DNA of 9,069 nt, taken from contig JAEZEY010000312.1 of NCBI GenBank assembly GCA_023432845.1, positions 1 to 9,069 on the forward strand, in the 5' to 3' direction. The stretch is from Pseudomonadota bacterium (GTDB taxonomy: Bacteria; Pseudomonadota; Alphaproteobacteria; Rhizobiales; Xanthobacteraceae). The position numbers and the translations under genes are program-made. Within the stretch, counting starts at the first letter, position 1; each line of letters starts with the position of its first letter. Shown in pieces: positions 1-5,995 of the stretch. Under the pieces are notes generated by a model that saw nothing but the letters and a program-made list of their open reading frames with translations, did not search any database and had not been told where the DNA came from.

Positions 1-556
1 AGTCGGCGGAGCCGAGCGGGCGCGGCGCGCCGGGGGCCTGCGGGTTTCGCGACGGATCGAACACATCGGAGCGTCGGCCCGGCTGTTGCTGGGCAGGCTG
101 CGACGGCTGCAGCGCGCCGGGCACGCCCGGACGCACGCTCGGCAACTGGCCCGGCGGAACCTGAGGATTCTGGTTGTTCGGCACGACGGCCGGCGCTTGG
201 CCTTGCGGCGCACCACCGCCCTGTAGCGCGCGCACCTGCTGTTCGAGCTGCTGGTTGCGATACTGCAGCTGCTCGATGGTGCCGGTGAGCTGTCGCAAGG
301 CGTTCTCGATGCGGCCAATGCGCACCGACAAATCGTTGGGATCGCCCTCGCCGCCCGGCATGCCCTGCGGCTGCTGCTGCTGCCCGCCCTCGCCGCGGCT
401 GAACAGGTTATCGAGGAAGTTGCCGCCGCGGTCCTGCGCGTGCGCCGAGTAGAACGCGGTCAGCACCACGGCCGCGACCACCACGGCAGCCAGCGCGAAG
501 CGAAACAGCGTGCCCGTCGTCAGCGGGGCATGGGGAGTTTTCGGATTGTTTCTCAT
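1..556 (-). CDS. cpoB: Tol-Pal system protein CpoB (YbgF), N-terminal part, runs off the left edge
   Basis: Periplasmic Tol-Pal accessory protein; in E. coli CpoB couples outer-membrane constriction to septal peptidoglycan synthesis. 185 codons are visible and remain open to the window edge. Residues 1-40 look like a signal peptide: a basic start, a hydrophobic core about 17-36 (FRFALAAVVVAAVV), and cleavage after AHA before Q41. A Gln/Gly-rich stretch follows (58-70). Residues 74-112 form a heptad-type coiled coil (LSVRIGRIENALRQL...IEQLQYRNQQLEQQ), as in the YbgF trimerisation domain. A Pro/Gln-rich linker (115-160) leads to RRSDVFDPSRNPQAPGAPRPLG, resembling the linker before the TPR domain in rhizobial homologues as I recall them. 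The TPR repeats would lie left of base 1. ATG at 556 is the first start after an in-frame TGA; the Shine-Dalgarno is weak. The family call is strong because of the coiled coil and the neighbouring tol-pal genes, although the diagnostic TPRs are not in view. Confidence 0.85.
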   Translation of the reverse strand, partial: MRNNPKTPHAPLTTGTLFRFALAAVVVAAVVLTAFYSAHAQDRGGNFLDNLFSRGEGGQQQQPQGMPGGEGDPNDLSVRIGRIENALRQLTGTIEQLQYRNQQLEQQVRALQGGGAPQGQAPAVVPNNQNPQVPPGQLPSVRPGVPGALQPSQPAQQQPGRRSDVFDPSRNPQAPGAPRPLGSAD

Positions 557-699
557 CGGCTCATTCGTCGGCCAGACGGCCGGTCATTGGCCCTTGAACG
601 CGGGCCCTCGGGCTCTCCTCGTCGGGAGCGGGGCGTTCCCCTACCATAGCCAATCGAGTGCGACCAGATTGTGGCCCGCCGGCGGCGCTTTGCGGGGGA
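557..699 (-). other. Spacer between the RND permease and cpoB
   Basis: This 143-base spacer has no convincing promoter or terminator. On the minus strand it holds a small GGGG-AACG-CCCC hairpin candidate (about 630-641), not followed by a T-run. It also holds an eight-codon frame (MTGRLADE, ATG at 587 to TGA ending at 561) that closes four bases before the cpoB ATG and has AAGGG three bases upstream of its own ATG. A TATGGT hexamer (about 643-648) resembles a -10 box but lacks a matching -35. cpoB could therefore be read through from the pump genes or from a weak promoter that I cannot identify. Confidence 0.4.
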
Positions 700-3600
700 T
701 TACTCAGCCGGCACCGGCTTCGGCGCGTTTTTGCCGCGCGCCTTCATCCATTCCTCGAAGGCGCGGATCACGACGAAGAAGGACGGCACGAACAGCACCG
801 CCAGGCAGGTCGAAGCCAGCATGCCAGTGAACACGGTGATGCCGATCGAGGCACGCGCATTGGCACCGGCGCCGGTCGCCAGCACCAGCGGCAGCACGCC
901 GAGGATGAAGGCGAACGATGTCATCAGGATCGGACGGAACCGCGCGCGCGCGGCTTCGACGGCGGACTCGAGCAGGCCCTTGCCGCCCTCACGCAACTCA
1001 CGGCCGAACTCGACGATGAGGATCGCGTTTTTCGCCGACAGCGCAATCAGGAGCACGATGCCTATCTGGGTATAGAGATTGTTCTCGATGCCGAGGAGAA
1101 GCAGCGTACTCACCGGGCCGACCAGCGAGATTGGCACCGCGAGGATGACCGCAGCCGGCTGGTACCAACTTTCGTACTGCCCGGCGAGCACCAGATAGAC
1201 CAAGAGCAATGCCATGGCGAAAACGAAATACATCTGGTTGCCGACGAGCTTCTCCTGATACGAGAGGCCGGTCCATTCCATCACCGTGTTCGGCGGGAAG
1301 GACTGTTTGGCGATCTGTTCCATCAGCGTCATGGTCTCGCCGGTCGAATGGCCGCGCGCCGGCAGAGTGATCACGGTCGCCGACGGATAGAGATTGTACA
1401 GGCTCACCAGCGACGGCCCGCTCACCGGCTTGATTTCGATCAGCGGCGACAGCGGGATCATGCTGCCCTGATTGTTGCGCACCGAGATATTATCGAGATC
1501 CTGCGTGCGCAGCCGGAACTGTGAATCCGCCTGCGCCACGACCTGGAAGGTGCGGCCGAACTGGGTGAACTGGTTGACATATGCCGAGCCGAGATAACCG
1601 CCGAGCGCCGAGAATACCTGATCGACGGAAACGCCGACCGCCTGCGCCTTCACGCGATCGACGTCGACCAGGTATTGCGGGACATTGGCGCGGAACGACG
1701 AGATCACCGCCTGGATGTTGGACTGCGAGGCGGCGTTGCCCATCAGGGTATCAACGATGCTCTGCAGCTTGACGTAGTCGGTCGAGTTATCGCGCAGTTC
1801 GACCTGCGCCGTGGTGCCGGCGGCGTTGCCGATGCCCTGGATCGGCGGCGGCGGCAAGACGCGAACATTGGCCTCTTCGATGGCGCCGAGCTCGCGCGAC
1901 AGCGACTGATACATCGGCAACAGGCTCAGCGCCTTGCCGCGGACGTCCCAGTCCTTGAGGATGATGTAGGCGACCCCGGCCGACGACAGGTTGGAACTGT
2001 TGTCGAGCGCCGAGATGCCGGCGATGGTCACGACCTTGTCGACGCCTGGATTCTTGCGCGCGATGGCGTCCAGCTTTTCCATCACGGCCTGGGTGCGCGG
2101 CAGCGAAGCGCCGTCCGGCAGTTGCACCGTGGCCAGCATGTAGCCCTGGTCTTCCATCGGAATGAAGCCGGTCGGAATGCGCGAGAAGCCGTATAGCGTG
2201 ACGCCGATGGCGATGAGGGCGAACACCGTCACCTTGCCGGCATGGGCAACCAGCCGAGTCATCAGCCGCGCATAGGCGCTCTCGGACTTGTCATAGGCCT
2301 TGTTGAAGCCGCGATAGAAGACGTTGCGCTTTTCCGGCGGCACCGTCGGCCGCAGCCACAGTGCGCATTGCGTCGGCTTCAGCGTCACGGCGTTGATCGC
2401 GGAAATGAGCGCTGTGGCGGCGATCACCAGCGCGAACTGCGCATACATTTGTCCGGTCAAGCCGGGCAGGAATGCCGCCGGCAGGAACACCGACAGCAGC
2501 ACCAAAGTGATGCCGATGATCGGCCCGAGCAGCAGCCGCATCGCCTCGATGGCGGCGTCGTGGCCGTTCATGCCGTGGTCGATATTATGCGCCGCACCCT
2601 CGACCACGATGATGGCGTCGTCCACGACGATGCCGATCGCCAGCACGATGGCGAACAGCGTGGCGAAATTCACCGTGAACCCCATGGCCGCCATGGCGGC
2701 GAATGCGCCGATGATGGTGACCGGCACCGTGGTCGCCGGCACCAGCATGGCGCGCCAGTCCTGCAGGAAGATCAGGATGACGATCAGCACCAGAATCGCT
2801 GCCTCGATCAGCGTCTTGTAGACCTCGTGGATCGAAGCATTGACGAAGACCGTGACATCGAATGGCACGTCAACCTGCATGCCCTGCGGGAAGCCGGCCG
2901 CCAGTTCGGCGAGCCGCTTCTTCACATCTGTCGCAACGGTAAGAGCGTTGGCGCCCGGCGTCAGCGAGATGCCGAGGCCTGCCGACGCCTTGTTGTCGAC
3001 CTTGAAGATGACGCCGTAGGTCTGCGCACCCAGTTCGACGCGGCCGACATCACGCACGCGCGTGATCTCGCCGGTCGGGCCGGTCTTGACGATGACATTG
3101 GCGAATTCCGACACGTCGTTCAGACGGCCGAAGACATTGAGCGTATATTGGAACGGCACCGTGTCGGGGCCGGGCGGCGCGCCTATCTGGCCCGCCGTCA
3201 CCTGGCTGTTCTGCGACTGCAGCGCGCCGACCACGTCGCTGACGTTCAGCCCCCTCGCCTTCATCCGGTTCGGATCGAGCCAGATGCGCATGGCGTAATT
3301 GCCCGCGCCAAACACGGTCACGTTGCCGACGCCGGGAACGCGCGACAGCTCGTCCTTGAGGCTGATGGTGGCGTAGTTCGACAAAAACAGACTGTCGTGC
3401 TTCGGATCGCTCGACGTCAGCGTCGCGATCTGCAGCATCGACGTCGATTTCTTCTGCACCACGACGCCCTGCGCCTGCACCGACTGCGGCAGTTGCGCCA
3501 GCGCGCTCGACACGCGATTCTGCACCAACACCTGCGCGAAGTTGAGATCCGTGCCGATCTTGAACGTCACGGTGAGGTTATAGGAGCCGTCGGAGGCGGC

Positions 3601-3846
3601 ATAGGACTGCATGTAGATCATGCCCTCCACGCCGTTGACCTGCTGCTCGATCGGCAGCGCCACGGTGTCGATCACCGTGCGCGCGCTGGCGCCGGGGTAG
3701 CGCGTCGTCACCGATACGGTCGGCGGCACGACATCGGGATATTGCGCGACCGGCAACTGGAACAACGCAACGGCACCGATCACGACCATCAGGATGGCGA
3801 TGACGTTAGCGAGAACCGGCCGCTCGATGAAGAATTTGGAGATCAT
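700..3846 (-). CDS. RND multidrug efflux permease, AcrB/MexB-type (HAE-1 family)
   Basis: Inner-membrane proton/drug antiporter of a tripartite efflux pump; it binds substrates in its periplasmic porter domain and passes them to the adaptor and an outer-membrane channel. The product is 1048 residues, the normal size. It opens with MISKFFIERPVLANVIA, the standard RND start with TM1 at about 9-29. The TM4 proton-relay pair is D409-D410 (GIVVDDAIIVVE); the partner Lys is K939 (LSAKNAILIVEF) and R971 is present (RFRPILMTS), so the relay looks intact. Two pseudo-repeats, each with a large periplasmic loop, are at about 30-340 and 560-870. The segments after the DD pair (VVEGAAHNIDHG) and in TM6 (LKPTQCALWLRP) differ from E. 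coli AcrB (VVENVERV, CATMLKP). The frame is open upstream to 3960, but ATG 3846 is preferred: it gives the canonical N-terminus and has GAGGG seven bases upstream. It starts 13 bases after the adaptor stop. Substrates cannot be told from sequence. Confidence 0.96.
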   Translation of the reverse strand: MISKFFIERPVLANVIAILMVVIGAVALFQLPVAQYPDVVPPTVSVTTRYPGASARTVIDTVALPIEQQVNGVEGMIYMQSYAASDGSYNLTVTFKIGTDLNFAQVLVQNRVSSALAQLPQSVQAQGVVVQKKSTSMLQIATLTSSDPKHDSLFLSNYATISLKDELSRVPGVGNVTVFGAGNYAMRIWLDPNRMKARGLNVSDVVGALQSQNSQVTAGQIGAPPGPDTVPFQYTLNVFGRLNDVSEFANVIVKTGPTGEITRVRDVGRVELGAQTYGVIFKVDNKASAGLGISLTPGANALTVATDVKKRLAELAAGFPQGMQVDVPFDVTVFVNASIHEVYKTLIEAAILVLIVILIFLQDWRAMLVPATTVPVTIIGAFAAMAAMGFTVNFATLFAIVLAIGIVVDDAIIVVEGAAHNIDHGMNGHDAAIEAMRLLLGPIIGITLVLLSVFLPAAFLPGLTGQMYAQFALVIAATALISAINAVTLKPTQCALWLRPTVPPEKRNVFYRGFNKAYDKSESAYARLMTRLVAHAGKVTVFALIAIGVTLYGFSRIPTGFIPMEDQGYMLATVQLPDGASLPRTQAVMEKLDAIARKNPGVDKVVTIAGISALDNSSNLSSAGVAYIILKDWDVRGKALSLLPMYQSLSRELGAIEEANVRVLPPPPIQGIGNAAGTTAQVELRDNSTDYVKLQSIVDTLMGNAASQSNIQAVISSFRANVPQYLVDVDRVKAQAVGVSVDQVFSALGGYLGSAYVNQFTQFGRTFQVVAQADSQFRLRTQDLDNISVRNNQGSMIPLSPLIEIKPVSGPSLVSLYNLYPSATVITLPARGHSTGETMTLMEQIAKQSFPPNTVMEWTGLSYQEKLVGNQMYFVFAMALLLVYLVLAGQYESWYQPAAVILAVPISLVGPVSTLLLLGIENNLYTQIGIVLLIALSAKNAILIVEFGRELREGGKGLLESAVEAARARFRPILMTSFAFILGVLPLVLATGAGANARASIGITVFTGMLASTCLAVLFVPSFFVVIRAFEEWMKARGKNAPKPVPAE

Positions 3847-3851
3847 TGCCC

Positions 3852-3870
3852 AGCCCTCGTTACGAGGACT
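3852..3870 (-). promoter_or_regulatory. Hairpin with the adaptor stop codon in its loop, covering the permease ribosome-binding site
   Basis: In the transcript the arms AGUCCUCG (3870-3863) and CGAGGGCU (3859-3852) can pair over 8 positions, seven Watson-Crick and one U-G. The three-base loop, UAA (3862-3860), is exactly the stop codon of the adaptor gene. The 3' arm contains GAGGG, the Shine-Dalgarno of the permease starting at 3846. A ribosome finishing the adaptor would melt the stem and expose this site, which would couple the two translations. Pairing is read directly from the sequence; the coupling role is inference. Part of the 5' arm is coding sequence, so chance is possible. Confidence 0.5.
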
Positions 3871-5017
3871 TCGGCGGCGCAGAAGCCGTCTGCGGGTCAA
3901 CCTTCTGCCCCGGCACCGCGCGCAGCATGCCGTTGACGATGACGCGATCGTCGGCGCCAACGCCCTTGTCGATCACCTGCAGGGTGCCGTCGAGCGGCCC
4001 CAGTTCGACGCGGCGCTGCTCGACAACGTCGTCCTTGTTGACGACCAGAAGATAGCGGCCGCCCTGATCGGTACCGAGCGCCGTGTCCGGCACCAGCAGT
4101 TCCTCCTTCGGCGGTCCGAGCGGGATGCGCACGCGTGCGAACAGGCCGGGCAGGAGGACGTGCTTCGGATTGTCGAAAATGGCGCGGGCGGCGAGCGTGC
4201 CGGTCGAAGGATCGATGCTGGGCGCCGCATAATCGAGCGTGCCCTTGTGCGGATAGCCGGTCTCGGTTTGCAGCGACACCTCCACCGGCACCTTCCTGAG
4301 CTCGGCGGCGGTGAGGCCGCGTTCGGCGATCATGGCGCGAATGCGGATGATGTCCCGCTCGCCGATGGTAAAGTTCACATAGATCGGATCGCCCGAGACG
4401 ATGGAGGCCAGCGGCGTGCCGTTGCCGGATACAAAGGCGCCAACCGAGACCTTGCGGGCGGTGACGATGCCGTCGAACGGCGCCTTGACCTCGGTATAAG
4501 CAAGATCGTTCTCGGCCAGCTTTGTCGAAGCGATGGCTTGGTCGAGAGCCGCCTGCGCGCTGTCGCGGCTGGCAACAGCATTGTCGAGCGCGGCCTTGGA
4601 GGCCGAACCGCTCGGCACCAGATCGGCCTGGCGTTGATAATTGGCCTGCGCCGAGACCAGAGCCGCCTTGGCGTTGTCCTCGTTGGCCTTGGCCTGCTGG
4701 ACTTTCAGTTCGTACGGCTTCTGCTCGATGACGAACAGCACCTGACCCTTTTTGACGGTGGCGCCATCCTCGTACTTGATGTCCTGGACAAAGCCGGCGA
4801 CGCGCGCGACCAGATCGGCCGAATTCACGGCGGCGACGTTGCCTGTCGATTCGAGATAGCGGGTGACCGGCTTCTTCGCCGGCACAGCGACGGTCACTTT
4901 GGGCGGCGGCGGCGCAACGTAGGTGTTCTTCTCGCCGCAGGCGGCGATGAACGGCAGGATGCCGGCAAATGTGATTGCCGCAACGAGCCTGCGCCCGCGC
5001 TTCAAGCCGTGTGTCAT
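3860..5017 (-). CDS. RND efflux periplasmic adaptor lipoprotein, AcrA/MexA-type
   Basis: Membrane-fusion subunit that links the RND permease to an outer-membrane channel. 385 residues, a usual length. A lipoprotein signal ends in the lipobox IAAC with Cys27; G28 is at +2, compatible with retention in the inner membrane as for AcrA/MexA. Domains follow the family order: first lipoyl half about 67-98 (ARVAGFVQDIKYEDGATV, KKGQVLFVIE); alpha-helical hairpin about 100-170, heptad-like with QAKANEDNAKAAL; second lipoyl half 172-197 (YTEVKAPFDGIVTARKV); beta-barrel about 208-300 (DPIYVNFTIGERD); and membrane-proximal domain about 300-375 ending GMLRAVPGQKV. ATG 5017 is preceded by GAGGGGG at five bases. 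The TAA stop sits 13 bases before the permease ATG, so the two form one transcription unit. No dedicated TolC-type channel gene is in view, so the pump must borrow one or have one elsewhere. The family is certain; the specific acrA/mexA orthology is not. Confidence 0.95.
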   Translation of the reverse strand: MTHGLKRGRRLVAAITFAGILPFIAACGEKNTYVAPPPPKVTVAVPAKKPVTRYLESTGNVAAVNSADLVARVAGFVQDIKYEDGATVKKGQVLFVIEQKPYELKVQQAKANEDNAKAALVSAQANYQRQADLVPSGSASKAALDNAVASRDSAQAALDQAIASTKLAENDLAYTEVKAPFDGIVTARKVSVGAFVSGNGTPLASIVSGDPIYVNFTIGERDIIRIRAMIAERGLTAAELRKVPVEVSLQTETGYPHKGTLDYAAPSIDPSTGTLAARAIFDNPKHVLLPGLFARVRIPLGPPKEELLVPDTALGTDQGGRYLLVVNKDDVVEQRRVELGPLDGTLQVIDKGVGADDRVIVNGMLRAVPGQKVDPQTASAPPKSS

Positions 5018-5172
5018 CCAAGCCCCCTCGAAATTCCACTACGGCCAGACGTGAGTGCTTCGGCCGCGCGGGGGATCATCGCGCGCGCGGGAACCCGTGA
5101 CAACGGGAATAAACGGGGCTGTTGAAGGCTCTGTCGCCGAGGGTCGCAAAGTCCGCAGGCGGTCAACGACGA
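5018..5172 (-). promoter_or_regulatory. Likely control region of the efflux genes, with a CCCGT/ACGGG dyad
   Basis: This stretch lies between the post-pal hairpin and the adaptor ATG and is the natural place for the pump promoter. A perfect dyad, cccgt-gaca-acggg, lies at 5094-5107. An extra acgggg copy at 5113-5118 makes a direct repeat with the right arm (acgggaataaacgggg). A TTGACC hexamer on the minus strand (5166-5161) resembles a -35 box, but I see no good -10 at the expected distance. The dyad could be an operator for a repressor encoded elsewhere. No regulator gene adjoins the pump. The adaptor ribosome-binding site, GAGGGGG, is at 5024-5030. Confidence 0.35.
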
Positions 5173-5195
5173 ATGCCCGGCACGAGGCCGGGCAT
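5173..5195 (-). terminator. Stem-loop after pal, terminator-like
   Basis: A perfect 9-bp inverted repeat, atgcccggc and gccgggcat, flanks the five-base loop acgag (ctcgt on the minus strand). It begins 32 bases after the pal stop codon on the transcribed strand. The stem is very GC-rich, but what follows is TCGTCGTTGACC rather than a T-run, so efficient intrinsic termination is not assured. It could instead stabilise the 3' end of the tol-pal mRNA or only attenuate read-through into the pump genes. Similar GC-rich palindromes ending genes are common in Bradyrhizobium-type genomes in my experience; I could not check copy number. Confidence 0.6.
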
Positions 5196-5227
5196 CACAT
5201 CGTTCGCCGAAGCGTCAATGAAAGTTA

Positions 5228-5728
5228 TCAGGCGCCGCCGGCGTTGAGCACCGTGACGGCGCGGCGGTTCTGCGACCAGCACGAGATGTCGTTGCACACC
5301 GCGACCGGGCGCTCCTTGCCGTAGGAGATGGTCCGCATGCGGGCAACATTGATGCCGCGCGAGGCGAGATAGTCTCGCACCGACTGGGCGCGGCGGGCGC
5401 CGAGCGCGATGTTGTATTCGCGGGTGCCGCGTTCGTCGGCATGGCCTTCGATGACGAAGGTGTACTGACTATAGCGGGTCAGCCACTGCGCCTGCTTGTC
5501 GAGCGTGTCGCGGCCCGTCTGCGTCAGTTCGGTCTGGTCCGTCTCGAAGAAGACGCGATCGCCGACATTCACGACGAAGTCCTGCTGGCTGCCCGGCGTC
5601 GAGGCGCCTCCGGCAACCCCGTCGGCGCCGTCGGTGGCGCCTTGGTTGGCGCAGGCCGAGATGGCCAGACCCAAAGCGAGCACGGCGGCGAGCCGCATGC
5701 CGCGAGCGAATTTTCCGATCTCGATCAT
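5228..5728 (-). CDS. pal: Peptidoglycan-associated lipoprotein Pal
   Basis: Outer-membrane lipoprotein that anchors the outer membrane to peptidoglycan and is the terminal partner of TolB/TolA. From ATG 5728 it is 166 residues. A signal peptide with core MRLAAVLALGLAI ends in lipobox ISAC, lipidated Cys26. A short Gly/Ala/Asp linker (27-47) precedes the OmpA-like domain, about 50-162. Its peptidoglycan site is visible as GHADERGTREYN, then ALGARRAQSVRDYL: D98 and R113 stand 15 apart, the spacing of the diaminopimelate-binding Asp/Arg pair in OmpA-like domains. C145 and C150 near the C-terminus (AVCNDISCW) may form a disulphide. The frame is open to an ATG at 5776, but 5728 is chosen because it gives a normal-length leader and has GGAG eight bases upstream; the 5776 ATG has no such site. 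A 267-base gap separates it from tolB, so pal may have its own promoter. Confidence 0.96.
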   Translation of the reverse strand: MIEIGKFARGMRLAAVLALGLAISACANQGATDGADGVAGGASTPGSQQDFVVNVGDRVFFETDQTELTQTGRDTLDKQAQWLTRYSQYTFVIEGHADERGTREYNIALGARRAQSVRDYLASRGINVARMRTISYGKERPVAVCNDISCWSQNRRAVTVLNAGGA

Positions 5729-5995
5729 CCTGATCACTCCGTACTCCGCCGAAAGCGGTGCCCCCCGCCTCGACATCGAGCGGCCCGAAAGCAGAGCCGC
5801 GCGCTTAAGCCCGACATCTAACCGCGGGCTGGTTAAGCGAACCTTCCATCAACCTAAATGGAACCTTGCGGCGGCCCATAAACATTGCCCGAACGGCTTA
5901 AACCGCCGGTCATGGTTAAAAGCCGGTGAATATGGCGCCCTGACGGCGCGGTCGGGATTTGGGCCGGTGCGCAGGTGGAATAGTGCCGGCGCGCT
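5729..5995 (-). promoter_or_regulatory. tolB-pal spacer with clustered dyads, probable pal control region
   Basis: This is the longest non-coding stretch in the window and is locally richer in A/T, with several TTAA steps. Four dyads are visible: gcttaagc (5803-5810); taacc-N7-ggtta (5819-5835); ttccat-N8-atggaa (5844-5863); and an imperfect ggcttaaacc-N9-ggttaaaagcc (5895-5924). I tested for the CtrA pattern TTAA-N7-TTAA and did not find it. No clear -35/-10 pair is seen. The pal ribosome-binding GGAG is at about 5737-5740. A start for pal transcription here is inference from gap length and dyad clustering. Confidence 0.4.

Noticed and set aside
557..699. Intrinsic terminator after the RND permease
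   Set aside because: Only short GC hairpins (for example GGGG-AACG-CCCC) occur and no T-run follows any of them.
2242..3936. Long open frame of 564 codons on the plus strand opposite the RND permease
   Set aside because: Its product is rich in Arg, His, Asp and Gln with no recognisable domain, and it lies antisense to a canonical permease. GC-rich genes with third-position G/C leave such antisense frames open by composition.
3847..3960. N-terminal extension of the RND permease by 38 residues
   Set aside because: The extra residues are Arg/Ser/Cys-rich and overlap the end of the adaptor gene in another frame. The protein family begins at MISKFFIERP, with a good ribosome-binding site before ATG 3846.
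3794..5125. 443-codon plus-strand frame opposite the adaptor
   Set aside because: Antisense shadow of the AcrA-type gene. It has low-complexity Arg/Gly/Asp composition, spans the adaptor and its upstream spacer, and shows no family resemblance.
5729..5776. Upstream ATG for pal at 5776
   Set aside because: It would put 16 extra hydrophilic residues before a normal lipoprotein signal peptide and has no Shine-Dalgarno; ATG 5728 has GGAG at a good distance.
5803..5924. CtrA binding site (TTAA-N7-TTAA) in the tolB-pal spacer
   Set aside because: Several TTAA steps are present but none pair at seven-base spacing.
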